The position numbers and the translations under genes were made by a program. This document shows, piece by piece, positions 17,072-26,502 of a stretch of 38,870 bases of DNA. This DNA is from Lachnospiraceae bacterium (GTDB taxonomy: Bacteria; Bacillota; Clostridia; Lachnospirales; Lachnospiraceae), in NCBI GenBank assembly GCA_022793375.1, contig JAAWCS010000083.1, forward strand, positions 1 through 38,870, read 5' to 3'. Each line of letters opens with the position of its first letter. Position 1 is the first letter of the stretch. The notes below the pieces were generated by a model. The model did not search any database and was not told where the DNA came from. It worked only from the letters and a program-made list of their open reading frames with translations.

Positions 17072-17928
17072 CAAAAAGAAAAAGAAACCATTTGATCGGG
17101 TATTTCTTTTTAAGCCTTTGGCTGATCGGTTTTTTGGTATTTACCCTGTATCCGTTTGTCATGTCTTTGTATATCAGTCTTTCCAAGCTGACACTGGGCA
17201 TGAATGGGACGACCTATGAATATACGGGCGGAGATTTTTACCGCTACGCGTTTGAGACGGATACGGAATTTCTGCCGAAGCTGTTGGAATCGGTCGGGTT
17301 TATTGCGTATGCGACGCCGATCATTGTCGTGATTGCGCTGCTTCTGGCAATGATGCTAAACGGGAAATATAAGGGCCGCGGCTTTTTTCGGGCAGTGTTT
17401 TTCATGCCGGTGGTCATTATGAGCGGCCCGGTAATATCGGAGCTGCTAGGCAAGTACAGTCTGGATTTTTCGGAGGCCACGCCGGAATTGTTCGCGTTTT
17501 TGAACGCGCTGCCAACGGTGCTTCGTTCTCCCTGCCTGTTTGTTCTGGAAAACCTGGTGACGGTGCTGTGGTATTCCGGTGTGCAGATCTTGATTTTACT
17601 GATTTCGATTCAGCGCATCAGCCCCGAGCTGTACGAGGCCGCTTCGATCGACGGAGCCTCGGGCTGGGAAAAGTTCTGGAAGATTACACTGCCCCATATC
17701 ATGCCGACGGCGCTGATTTGCGCGCTCTACACGGTGATTCAGCTAGCCAATGAATCCACTAACGCGGTGAATACTTATATCTCGGCCAGGATGTTTGACC
17801 ATAAACTGGGATATTACAGCTATTCGACAGCCATGGCCTGGATTTATACAGTGGTGATTATTGCCATTCTGTTGGTTATTGTGCTGTTGATGAAGTTCTT
17901 TTCCGGGCGAGAGGAGGGCCGACGATGA
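17068..17928 (+). CDS. ABC sugar transporter permease, MalF/LplB type (system B)
   Basis: This 286-residue permease has about six transmembrane segments, a short basic N-terminus and the EAA docking loop EAASIDGASGWEKFWKITLP at about residues 190-210. It is a separate system from the pair at 10794-12647: the sequences differ throughout and it has a longer periplasmic-side loop after the first helix. Its start overlaps the DUF5696 stop (ATGA) and its stop overlaps the next permease (ATGA), so three membrane or surface proteins are translationally coupled. No binding-protein gene adjoins this pair. The lipoprotein at 6310 or the DUF5696 protein may provide substrate capture. Confidence 0.93.
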   Translation: MTKRKRNHLIGYFFLSLWLIGFLVFTLYPFVMSLYISLSKLTLGMNGTTYEYTGGDFYRYAFETDTEFLPKLLESVGFIAYATPIIVVIALLLAMMLNGKYKGRGFFRAVFFMPVVIMSGPVISELLGKYSLDFSEATPELFAFLNALPTVLRSPCLFVLENLVTVLWYSGVQILILLISIQRISPELYEAASIDGASGWEKFWKITLPHIMPTALICALYTVIQLANESTNAVNTYISARMFDHKLGYYSYSTAMAWIYTVVIIAILLVIVLLMKFFSGREEGRR

Positions 17929-18851
17929 AGGACAGGGAAGGAAAGCAGGGGAGGCTGCGACCCGCCGTCTGGAAGAAAACGGTAAGGCAGGGGATTCTGT
18001 ATGCCCTGCTCATTGGGATCGGGTTTGTGTTTTTGTATCCGTTTTTGTTCATGGCGATTAACAGCTTCATGTCGCCGCAGGATCTTTTGAATCCGGCGAT
18101 CACATGGATTCCGTCCGGATTGTATGTGGAAAACTATGTGAAAGCCTTTGCTACATTGGATTTTGGAAGAAGCTTTGGAAATTCGCTGTATATCACGCTG
18201 ACGGCGACAGTGTTACAGACAGCGGCCACCGCTTTGGCCGGCTATGGACTGGCCCGCTTTAACATGCCGGGAAGGAAAGGGATTTTGGTGCTGATCCTGG
18301 CAACCTTTGTACTGCCGGTGGAGACGCTGCTGATTCCCCGCTATGTGATGTTTAATACCTATCATCTTCTGGACACGCCGCTTACGTTATGGCTGCCAGC
18401 GGCCACGGGACAGGGGCTGCAGGCGGCGGTGTTTATCCTGGTATTTTATCAAGTGTTTAAAAGCTATCCGGTGTCGCTTGATGAGGCGGCCGAGATCGAC
18501 GGGGCGGGAAAATTCACGGTATTTTTGAAAGTGTCCCTGCCGATTGCCCGCCCGGCCATCGTGCTGAGCGCGCTCTTTTCCTTTGTCTGGTATTGGAATG
18601 AGACACGTCAGTCGGGCTTGTATTTTGGAGAGACGATAAAGACGCTGCCAATGAAACTGGGAAGTTTTGCGGCTTCTTATGCCAGTTTGTATGAATCGGC
18701 CGAGACGGCGGCGGACGCGGCGATGAGTATCAATGAAGCGGTGACACTGGCGGGAACGCTTTTGTCCTGTCTGCCGATTCTGATTTTGTTTGTGGTGCTG
18801 CAGAAGCAATTTGTAGAGAGCATAGAGAAGTCCGGTATTACCGGAGAGTAG
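17925..18851 (+). CDS. Carbohydrate ABC transporter permease, MalG type (system B)
   Basis: This 308-residue permease is the MalG-like partner of the preceding gene. It has a basic N-terminal segment, about six membrane helices and the EAA loop EAAEIDGAGKFTVFLKVSLP at about residues 190-210. The C-terminus QKQFVESIEKSGITGE matches the usual MalG ending (VxGLTxGAVKG-like). The first four bases overlap the upstream stop. A strong GGAGGAG site follows its stop and serves the GH31 gene 10 bp downstream, tying import directly to intracellular hydrolysis. No ATPase is encoded nearby. Confidence 0.93.
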   Translation: MKDREGKQGRLRPAVWKKTVRQGILYALLIGIGFVFLYPFLFMAINSFMSPQDLLNPAITWIPSGLYVENYVKAFATLDFGRSFGNSLYITLTATVLQTAATALAGYGLARFNMPGRKGILVLILATFVLPVETLLIPRYVMFNTYHLLDTPLTLWLPAATGQGLQAAVFILVFYQVFKSYPVSLDEAAEIDGAGKFTVFLKVSLPIARPAIVLSALFSFVWYWNETRQSGLYFGETIKTLPMKLGSFAASYASLYESAETAADAAMSINEAVTLAGTLLSCLPILILFVVLQKQFVESIEKSGITGE

Positions 18852-18861
18852 GAGGAGAACC

Positions 18862-21132
18862 ATGCCGTTTTTAGTCAGTCAATACCCGCATCGCCCGAAT
18901 ACGAGACCGGACAGCCTAAACCGGCCCCTGGAGATTTACCGGGGCCAAAGGCAGATGCGCCTGGTGATGGAAGCGCTGAAAAGGGTTTCGTTGTATGTTA
19001 CGTTTCCCAAATCCGGCGGCGTACGGATTCGGGGCGGCCGTCCCGGGTTTTTTGAGCCGGAATCCTTGTGCGATATCGTTTATGAAGAAGAAAAGGGGGA
19101 AAGGACGCTCAAATTGTCGGGACAAGGCATCAGCGTGCTGCTGACAGAAGGGGAATCCGGTTGGCGCCTGGTGGTCTGCGGCGCCGATGGAAAAGAGCGG
19201 ACCCGGATTAGCGGCGAGAGCCTGTTTTTCGGCATAGACAAGCAGAAGGAGTACAAAAGTGTTTACCTGCGTCTGCCGATGGAGGAGGATGAGGAACTGT
19301 TTGGCTTTGGCGAACGTTTTAACGGCGTGGGACAGAGGGGCAAAGAGCTTCTGATGTGGAACATGGACTGTATGAGCGGGATTCCGCTGACGGATTTTGC
19401 GGATGAATACTGTGAAAAGACACAGGCTTATAAGAATGTGCCTCTTGTGCATTCCGCAAAGGGCTACAGTATCTTCTTTAACACGTATGCTCCGATTCAT
19501 TTTGATATCGGCGCGTCCCATCCCAGGAGGATGAATGCAGAGATCTATGGATGGCAGCTTGATCTGTATCTCTGGACCGGACGGCCAGAGGAAAACCTGC
19601 GTTCCTATCTGGAACTGACGGGCAAGCCGTTTCTGCCGCCGAAGTGGGCCTTTGGGTACTGGATGGGCGGCGGTTGGAACGTCTGGAATTTACCGGACGA
19701 TACCCATGCGCTTTCCCATATCCGGGAAACGGTGGAGGGCTATGAAAAACTGGGCGTAGAGGTGCAGGCGGCTTTTCTGGAAATCAACCCGTCACAGGAG
19801 ATTTTTGACATGCTGAAACAAAAAGGAGTTCGTCCGCTACTGTGGACCAATTCCTGTCTGCAGCCGGCATGGGGCGGGAAGCTGTGCTGGCAGGAATACA
19901 TGGTGAAAAAACAATCCCGGCCCGATCAAATCATGGAGTTTGAATATATTGATTTTACGGATTCCTTCTGCCAGGACGCGATAGAAGAAAAATTCCACTG
20001 GGTCTGGGAGATGGGCCTTCGGGGGATGATGATCGACTATGCGGATTCCATGCCGGAGGATGCCCTGTGCAGAAACGGAAAAACGGGATTAGAGATGCAC
20101 AATGAATATGCCTACTGGTATGCCAGGCGGATGAAGGAAGGGTTTTCCTCGAGAATGGGCGAGGACTTTATTTTGTTCCAACGCAGCGGGTGTGCCGGAA
20201 GTCAGCACTATAGCGCTTCCTTTGGCGGCGATATGCCGGAAAGCTTCGTGGGACTCAAGCGTTCGGTTTGGGCCGGGCTGTCGGCGGCGGCCAGCGGTTT
20301 TTCGGTATGGGGAAGCGATCTGGGCGGATTTTACCGGGTGAAGGAAGAAGGGCTTGATAGAGAAGAACTGTATATCCGTTGGCTGCAGTTTGCCACGTTT
20401 AGTCCCTTGATGCGCTGCCACGGGCTGATGAAACACGATCCGTGGGTGATGGGGGAGAAGGCGGTTGAATGCTTTGTACAATATGCGGCGATTCGTGTGT
20501 GTTTGTTGGATTACATTTACAGCGCGGCGGTGCGTTCGGCGGTGGAGGGCGACCCGATCCTAAAGAGCATGGCTCTGGCCTTTGACCTGTCACCAACCCT
20601 GGACGGACAATATTTACTGGGGGAAGATCTGTTGGTCTGCCCGATCTGGGAACAGGGAAAGCGGGAAACCGAGGTGTTTTTACCGGATGACGGTTGGACG
20701 GAGCCGATCGCAGGAAGGAGATATCCGGCGGGATGGCACACGGTTTCGGCGCCGCTTGCACAAATTCCCGTTTTTGTGCGGGCGGGGGCAGCGTTGCCGG
20801 TATGGGTGCAGGCGGAAAATGGTCAGCCGACGTTAGAAAAAGAGCATTGTATAAAGGCGCTGTATCTGACAAAGCCGGTGGTGCGAAGGGAGAGCATACA
20901 GTATGTTTCAAAGGAAGAGCGGCAGCGCCTGGTGATGGAGCCTTTGGCAGACGGCTATGAGATCCGGGCGGATGTCCCGTGTGAGGTGACGCTTTTATTG
21001 GCAGCGGGGCATTTTTATGCGGAAGCAGAAGGGGGCCATGTGGTTTCCTGTGTCTATTGCCAAGAGCGGCATGTGACGGAAATCCGTGTGTCCGGTGGTT
21101 TTACAAGAATCCGAATGAAGGAGAAAAGGTAA
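18862..21132 (+). CDS. Cytoplasmic glycoside hydrolase family 31 enzyme
   Basis: The product is 756 residues with no signal peptide. It has the GH31 layout: an N-terminal beta-sandwich (about 1-235), a TIM barrel (about 240-600) and beta C-terminal domains. The retaining catalytic pair is visible: a nucleophile Asp392 in MMIDYADSMPED and an acid/base Asp457 in SFGGDMPESF, followed by SGFSVWGSDLGGF. The position usually held by Glu three residues after the nucleophile (DMNE or DFGE) is Asp here, and the RSGCAGSQHYSASFGGD run resembles the sulfoquinovosidase/alpha-xylosidase side of the family more than starch-type alpha-glucosidases. It would cleave a terminal alpha-linked sugar from imported oligosaccharides. 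Substrate specificity is open: alpha-xyloside, alpha-glucoside, alpha-galactoside or an uronide. Confidence 0.88.
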   Translation: MPFLVSQYPHRPNTRPDSLNRPLEIYRGQRQMRLVMEALKRVSLYVTFPKSGGVRIRGGRPGFFEPESLCDIVYEEEKGERTLKLSGQGISVLLTEGESGWRLVVCGADGKERTRISGESLFFGIDKQKEYKSVYLRLPMEEDEELFGFGERFNGVGQRGKELLMWNMDCMSGIPLTDFADEYCEKTQAYKNVPLVHSAKGYSIFFNTYAPIHFDIGASHPRRMNAEIYGWQLDLYLWTGRPEENLRSYLELTGKPFLPPKWAFGYWMGGGWNVWNLPDDTHALSHIRETVEGYEKLGVEVQAAFLEINPSQEIFDMLKQKGVRPLLWTNSCLQPAWGGKLCWQEYMVKKQSRPDQIMEFEYIDFTDSFCQDAIEEKFHWVWEMGLRGMMIDYADSMPEDALCRNGKTGLEMHNEYAYWYARRMKEGFSSRMGEDFILFQRSGCAGSQHYSASFGGDMPESFVGLKRSVWAGLSAAASGFSVWGSDLGGFYRVKEEGLDREELYIRWLQFATFSPLMRCHGLMKHDPWVMGEKAVECFVQYAAIRVCLLDYIYSAAVRSAVEGDPILKSMALAFDLSPTLDGQYLLGEDLLVCPIWEQGKRETEVFLPDDGWTEPIAGRRYPAGWHTVSAPLAQIPVFVRAGAALPVWVQAENGQPTLEKEHCIKALYLTKPVVRRESIQYVSKEERQRLVMEPLADGYEIRADVPCEVTLLLAAGHFYAEAEGGHVVSCVYCQERHVTEIRVSGGFTRIRMKEKR

Positions 21133-21136
21133 GGAT

Positions 21137-24100
21137 ATGGAGAAGAGCAAGGGGAGAAAACGATGGAAGCAAGGGGTGTGTCTGATGCTTGCCTGTCTGC
21201 TGCTGTTATTGGCGCCGGCAGAGAAGGCGTATGGTTTGACCAACGATACCCAGTTGATTGCGGTGGAGTGGGAGATGCCGGACGAAATCGTAGCGGTAGA
21301 GCAGCAGGATGAGCAGTTTATTGTCTCGACGAAAACAGTTTCGGGAAGGGTCAATAATTTTTACTTTACGTTTCCTGCAGAGGGTGGCGTGCGCTTCCAC
21401 GCCGATGAAGAAGGAATTTTTACTTCGCAGGAAGGATCGGCAATCGAGTATTCTGCCGAGGAACTGGCCATTGTCATGGAAGCAAACGGGACGAAGGTAA
21501 AGCTGTATACGAAGGAAGATCCCTGGCGGTTCGAGGTCTATGACGCGCAAGGGGAACGACTGGTGGAATACCGCAGCGATGAAATCTGGTTCGGCTATGA
21601 CGAAGGGAATGCGCTTCGTAAGGTGAAAATATCGGCCGGTATCGAGGAAAATGAGGTGCTGTTTGGTTTGGGCGAACGCTTTGGCGGCTTTGCCCAGAAC
21701 GGCAAAACGGTAGAGATGTGGAATACGGACAGCTTTGCACAGCTGATCCGTTCGTATGGCGATCATAATGTCGGATATAAAAACATTCCGCTGCTTCACA
21801 GTAGTCGCGGTTATTCGGTGTTTCACAATAACACCTACTATGGAATCGTGGATGTAGGGGAGTCCGATCCGTCCCGGTATTCTTTTGAATTTTATGGCCC
21901 GATTTTGGATCTGTATATCTGGACAGAGCAGCCGACGCAAAACCTGGCCCATTATTATGAATTGACCGGAAGCGTGGTGCAGGTGCCGAAATGGGCGTTA
22001 TCCTACTGGGCCGGACAGGCTGCCAGTGTATGGTTGAAGGAAGGGAGCGATCCGGAGACGGTATCGGAAACCGTGTCTTCCCGTCTGGACCGGTATGAGG
22101 AGATGAATACGCCGATCCACAATCTTTATGGAGAGGGGATTGCGGCCAAGCGGGAACTGAACGATGTCGTAGAGGAGATGAATCAGCGGGGAATCCATGT
22201 GTTCGGGTGGATGGATTCGACCTGGCGGACCCACGATGATACCATAAAGGCGCAGGATATTTTGAATTTAACTCCGGATGAAATGCCGCTTGTTATGTGG
22301 GCGGATTCCCGAAGAGCAAGGTGGTGGACGCCGAATGACGGCGCGAATTGGACGGATTATTCGGATCCTACCGCTGTGGATTGGCTGAAAGCGCGGTTTG
22401 CGCCGTTTCTGGGCAGGGGTCTCTATGGCATGATGGTGGACTTTAACGATGCGGTAGGTGTGGACACCTACTATCCGGGCAACGGGGGGACCGGCGACTG
22501 GATGCACAATTTCAGCGCCTATTACTATGACCGGGCGGTGGACCAGGTGTTCCGGGATTATTATGGAGAGGGCGAGTATATCAATTTTGCAAGGGCAGGC
22601 TGTGCCGGGAGCCAGCAGTACGCGGCAGCCTTTGCCGGAGACCAGCCGTCGTCGTTTTTGGGGCTGGAAGAAGTGGTGTCGGCCCTGTTGTCAAGCGCTG
22701 CTTCCGGTATTGCAATCTGGGGTAGTGATATCGGCGGCCTGGGCGCGAACGAGGATACGCAGAAGCATAATCCAGAGCTGTATGCCAGATGGCTGGAATT
22801 TGGCGCATTCAGTCCGTTAATGAGGGCGCACGGCCAGACCGGCTGGCGCGATCCCTGGGAATATGATAATGTGGGCTTTTGTGAGGCGCTGTTCCAGAAA
22901 TATTACTGGGTTCGTGAGAGCTTGGTGGATCTGATCTATAGCGCGTCCTTGAAAGCCAGTCTGGAGAATCAGCCCATGACCCAGGCGATGGTGATGGCGT
23001 ATCCGGAGGAAGCAGAGCTGGCGGCCAATGAGACGCAGTATCTGTTCTGCGACAGTCTTTTAGTCAGTCCGGTCACGCAGGAAGGGGCGGCCTCCCAGAC
23101 AGTGACGTTTCCCGCGGGCCGTTGGGTCAGTCTCTGGGACGGCACGGTGTATGAGGGCGGAGAGACTGCGGTGGTGAGCGCTACGTTAGACTGCATTCCG
23201 GTGTATCTGGCAAGCGGCTGCGCTTTTCCCATTGTGCTCGGAGAGGAACTGGATCTGGGAACCGTAAATACCGTGGGTAAGAATGCAGAGGCCCTGCTAG
23301 TCACACCGGCGACAGAACTTCGGGAAAACCGGATTCTTTTGTCGGCAGACGAGAGCCGGAGTTGGATTTGTGATGTATCGGAGGAACAGATTTACAGCGT
23401 CGAGGCGCAGGAACCCTGTGACCGGCAAATCGTCGTGGCAATGGGTGCGGTGGCAGACTGGGTATCGGTAGATGGCAAAGAGCTTTCCGAGCTTTCCGAG
23501 AGACCGGATTCTGCGTCTACGAAGGAAGGGTATTATCGGGATCTGGAAAATACGGCGACGATTCTCGTAACCGACGGCAGTTGGAGTCGGATTGAATATA
23601 CAGATTCGGGCCTATGCCGCCAGAATCTGGCGTTATCCGGCCTGGTGGCGGTACAGGGCCTGAGTGAGAAAGCGGCGGCAAACAGCGCAGCCGTTACGGA
23701 TGGCAGGTATGATACGGCGCTGCCCGTCAGCGAGGCCAAAGGAGCCGAGGTCGTCGTGGATCTGGGAGAAGAAAGGGAACTGAATACCGTCCTGGTAAAA
23801 TGGGGCGGAAACTATGCAAAGGGCTATGTGTTAGAAGCCTCTTGTGACGGAACATCGTGGAGCAGCGTATATGAGAAGAAAAAGGGCGGCGGGGGCACCG
23901 ATACGATCGTGCTGGAAGAATCAATCCGTTGCCGATATCTGCGGATTAGCGATGTGAATCTGGCTGGCAAGTTGGACGGACAGCTCGTAGAGCTGGAGGC
24001 CTATGGAGACCAGACGATATCCGGACAGGAGCTTTCCCAAGGCTTCGGCGACGGGGAATTTACAATCGAAACTGCTCCGCAGAATGTGGCGGGGGAAGGT

Positions 24101-24283
24101 ATGGACGCCGCGTCCGAAGCACCGGAAAAACAGGTGCTGTCAACCGGAATCTGGTACGGACTGGCGGCGTTGGCTGCGGTACTATTACTTGTAGGGATCG
24201 CTGTGGGAAAGAGCCAGAAAAAGAAACGGGCAGCGAAGAAGGCTGCGGCAGCCGATGCCGAAACAAGGAAAAGAGAGGCATAA
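21137..24283 (+). CDS. Exported, membrane-anchored GH31 with C-terminal F5/8C (discoidin, CBM32-like) domain
   Basis: This 1048-residue protein starts with a signal peptide (about 1-33: basic start, long Leu run, EKAYG). The GH31 sandwich and barrel cover about 40-620, with nucleophile Asp435 in MMVDFNDAVGVD and acid/base Asp502 in AFAGDQPSSF. As in the cytoplasmic paralogue next door, the usual Glu at nucleophile +3 is Asp. Beta domains follow to about 815. A discoidin-like module lies at about 830-970 (NLALSGLVAVQG at its start, VVVDLGEERELNTVLVKWGG in the middle, RCRYLRISDVNLAGK near the end). A transmembrane helix (about 1008-1028) and a Lys/Ala-rich tail end the protein. It is predicted to act at the outer face of the membrane, trimming substrate before import. 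The gap to the cytoplasmic GH31 is only 4 bp, so the two form an outside/inside pair. Confidence 0.88.
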   Translation: MEKSKGRKRWKQGVCLMLACLLLLLAPAEKAYGLTNDTQLIAVEWEMPDEIVAVEQQDEQFIVSTKTVSGRVNNFYFTFPAEGGVRFHADEEGIFTSQEGSAIEYSAEELAIVMEANGTKVKLYTKEDPWRFEVYDAQGERLVEYRSDEIWFGYDEGNALRKVKISAGIEENEVLFGLGERFGGFAQNGKTVEMWNTDSFAQLIRSYGDHNVGYKNIPLLHSSRGYSVFHNNTYYGIVDVGESDPSRYSFEFYGPILDLYIWTEQPTQNLAHYYELTGSVVQVPKWALSYWAGQAASVWLKEGSDPETVSETVSSRLDRYEEMNTPIHNLYGEGIAAKRELNDVVEEMNQRGIHVFGWMDSTWRTHDDTIKAQDILNLTPDEMPLVMWADSRRARWWTPNDGANWTDYSDPTAVDWLKARFAPFLGRGLYGMMVDFNDAVGVDTYYPGNGGTGDWMHNFSAYYYDRAVDQVFRDYYGEGEYINFARAGCAGSQQYAAAFAGDQPSSFLGLEEVVSALLSSAASGIAIWGSDIGGLGANEDTQKHNPELYARWLEFGAFSPLMRAHGQTGWRDPWEYDNVGFCEALFQKYYWVRESLVDLIYSASLKASLENQPMTQAMVMAYPEEAELAANETQYLFCDSLLVSPVTQEGAASQTVTFPAGRWVSLWDGTVYEGGETAVVSATLDCIPVYLASGCAFPIVLGEELDLGTVNTVGKNAEALLVTPATELRENRILLSADESRSWICDVSEEQIYSVEAQEPCDRQIVVAMGAVADWVSVDGKELSELSERPDSASTKEGYYRDLENTATILVTDGSWSRIEYTDSGLCRQNLALSGLVAVQGLSEKAAANSAAVTDGRYDTALPVSEAKGAEVVVDLGEERELNTVLVKWGGNYAKGYVLEASCDGTSWSSVYEKKKGGGGTDTIVLEESIRCRYLRISDVNLAGKLDGQLVELEAYGDQTISGQELSQGFGDGEFTIETAPQNVAGEGMDAASEAPEKQVLSTGIWYGLAALAAVLLLVGIAVGKSQKKKRAAKKAAAADAETRKREA

Positions 24284-24289
24284 ACGCAG

Positions 24290-26470
24290 ATGATCGGAGA
24301 GAACGGAAACACTCTGTATCTGGAGACGGCACATACAAGCTATATTATGCGGGTGCTGTCAAATGGGATGCTGCAGCATGTTTATTATGGCGCCAGGATT
24401 CCCCGGGAGGACATGAGTTATTATCAGCTTTTTCGGGAGAGAAGCTTCAGCCCCATGATACAGGTGGAGGGACGGGAAGCCTCTGCCGATACGATTCCCC
24501 AGGAATATCCGGTTTTTGGGCGGGGGGATTTTAGACGGCCGGCGGTGGTCGTGGAGACGGCTGACGGGCGGATGGTAAATGAACTGCTCTATCAGAGCCA
24601 TGAGATCGTTTCGGGTAAGCCTGCCCTGGCAGGTCTGCCAAGCCTTGATGTGGATACGAGGGAGACCGCCAGTCTGTCGGTCACGCTGTTGGACTCGGCC
24701 GGAGGATATGAGGTTGTTTTGCATTACTCTGTCTTTGAGAAGGAGGATATCATTGCCCGCCATGTGGAAATCCGAAATGTCGGAAAGGAAGGCATATGGC
24801 TTCGGGAAGCGGCCAGTCTGTCACTCGATTTTGAGAGAAAGGATTTTACCTTTTTATCGCTGTCGGGCGCGTGGGCCAGGGAGCGCCAGGTGAGCGGTCG
24901 GCCTTTAGGCCAGGGAACGATTTCCATTGAGAGTCGCCGGGGCGCTTCCAGTCATCAACTGAATCCGTTTGCCGCCTTGACGGATTTGTCCGCGACGGAG
25001 ACGAGCGGGGAAGTGTATGGATTTGCCCTGGTCTACAGCGGGGATTTTCGGATCGGGGCGGAGGTAAGCCAGTTTGGCAGTACCCGCTTACAGGCCGGAC
25101 TGAATCCGGAGACGTTCTCCTGGTATCTGGAGCCGGGAGAGAGCTTTCTGACACCGGAAGGGCTGATGACCTATTCCGATTACGGTTTGGGAGAGATGTC
25201 CCGGCATTTTCACAATGTGTGCCGTCGTCATCTGGGAAAATGCGCCGATCGAAGGGGGCGCCATCCCATCTTGATAAACAGTTGGGAAGCGATGTACTTT
25301 GACGTATCGGAGGAGAAGATTCAGACACTTCTGGAAAGCTGCCAGGGGCTGGGGATCGACACCTTCGTCCTGGACGATGGATGGTTTGGCCACAGGAGAG
25401 ACGATACCTCGTCTTTGGGCGACTGGTTTGCAAATGAGGAGAAATTTCCGGGCGGCCTGGACCGGATCACAAGGCTCTGCCGCCAGTACGGCATGAAGTT
25501 TGGAATCTGGATCGAGCCGGAGATGATCTCCCGTGACAGCCATCTGTATGCCGAGCATCCGGACTGGTGCATCCATGGCCGCCGGGAGCCGGTGGAGAGC
25601 CGCAATCAACTGGTACTGGATTTTAGCCGTCAGGAGGTGGTGGAGGAAATCTATGAGCGGATCGCGGCGCTTTTGCGAAACTATGCGGTTTCCTATGTAA
25701 AATGGGACTGCAACCGCAATCTGACGGATATCGGTTCGGATTCCTTGCCAAAGGAGCGCCAGAGGGAATACAGCTACCGGCATATGCTGGGCGTATACCG
25801 GCTGATGGATCGTCTGACGAAGGCATTTTCCGATGTGTGCTTCGAGGGCTGCTCTGGCGGGGGCGGACGTTTTGATTTTGGAATGTTATATTATATGCCG
25901 CAGATCTGGACCAGTGATGATAGTGACGCCGTAGAACGTCAGAAAATTCAGTATGGAACCAGTCTTGTCTATCCGCCGGCCGCCATGACGGCCCATGTTT
26001 CGGCCTGCCCGAACCATCAGACCGGGCGGACAACGCCCTTTGGAACCAGAGGAGAGACAGCGCAGATGTGCGGGTATGGATATGAGCTGAATGTGAGCGC
26101 TTTGAGTGAAGCGGAAAGAGAGAGGATCCGCGGGCAGGTGAAGCGGCATAAAGAATTAGAGCCACTTCTTTATGAGGGAGATTTCTACCGTCTGAAAAGC
26201 CCGTTTACATCGGAGATCTGCGCCTGGGAGCTGGTAGCCAGGGATCAGACAAAGGCCTATGTATTTGTCGGCTTTCAGAGAGTGATTCCTAATTGTGGCG
26301 GAGAGTATCTGCGGCTGCAGGGGCTTAAGGCTGAGGGAAGGTATCGAATCCGGCAGCTTGGAACCACCCAATATGGCGATACGCTTATGAAGGCAGGGCT
26401 TCCTCTTCTCATGCCGGAGGAGGAGTATGGAGTGACCGTGTTTGATCTGGAGATGGAAGATGAGGAATAA
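24290..26470 (+). CDS. Alpha-galactosidase, glycoside hydrolase family 36
   Basis: This 726-residue protein matches the usual length of clostridial GH36 alpha-galactosidases and lacks a signal peptide, so it acts in the cytoplasm. The N-terminal super-sandwich spans about 1-285 and the TIM barrel about 300-640. The nucleophile is Asp473 in YVKWDCNRNL and the acid/base lies in WTSDDSDAVER (about 541-551). The late PNHQTGRTTPFGTRGE block and GIWIEPEMIS are family hallmarks. It removes terminal alpha-galactose (melibiose- or raffinose-like ends, or galactosyl side chains). The gene starts 6 bp after the GH31 stop with a weak ribosome site, consistent with coupling. Some GH36 members act on alpha-GalNAc; the motifs seen here favour galactose, but this is not certain. 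Confidence 0.92.
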   Translation: MIGENGNTLYLETAHTSYIMRVLSNGMLQHVYYGARIPREDMSYYQLFRERSFSPMIQVEGREASADTIPQEYPVFGRGDFRRPAVVVETADGRMVNELLYQSHEIVSGKPALAGLPSLDVDTRETASLSVTLLDSAGGYEVVLHYSVFEKEDIIARHVEIRNVGKEGIWLREAASLSLDFERKDFTFLSLSGAWARERQVSGRPLGQGTISIESRRGASSHQLNPFAALTDLSATETSGEVYGFALVYSGDFRIGAEVSQFGSTRLQAGLNPETFSWYLEPGESFLTPEGLMTYSDYGLGEMSRHFHNVCRRHLGKCADRRGRHPILINSWEAMYFDVSEEKIQTLLESCQGLGIDTFVLDDGWFGHRRDDTSSLGDWFANEEKFPGGLDRITRLCRQYGMKFGIWIEPEMISRDSHLYAEHPDWCIHGRREPVESRNQLVLDFSRQEVVEEIYERIAALLRNYAVSYVKWDCNRNLTDIGSDSLPKERQREYSYRHMLGVYRLMDRLTKAFSDVCFEGCSGGGGRFDFGMLYYMPQIWTSDDSDAVERQKIQYGTSLVYPPAAMTAHVSACPNHQTGRTTPFGTRGETAQMCGYGYELNVSALSEAERERIRGQVKRHKELEPLLYEGDFYRLKSPFTSEICAWELVARDQTKAYVFVGFQRVIPNCGGEYLRLQGLKAEGRYRIRQLGTTQYGDTLMKAGLPLLMPEEEYGVTVFDLEMEDEE

Positions 26471-26502
26471 CGGGAAAGCCGGAGAAGGAGACGAGTGAAA
26501 GT

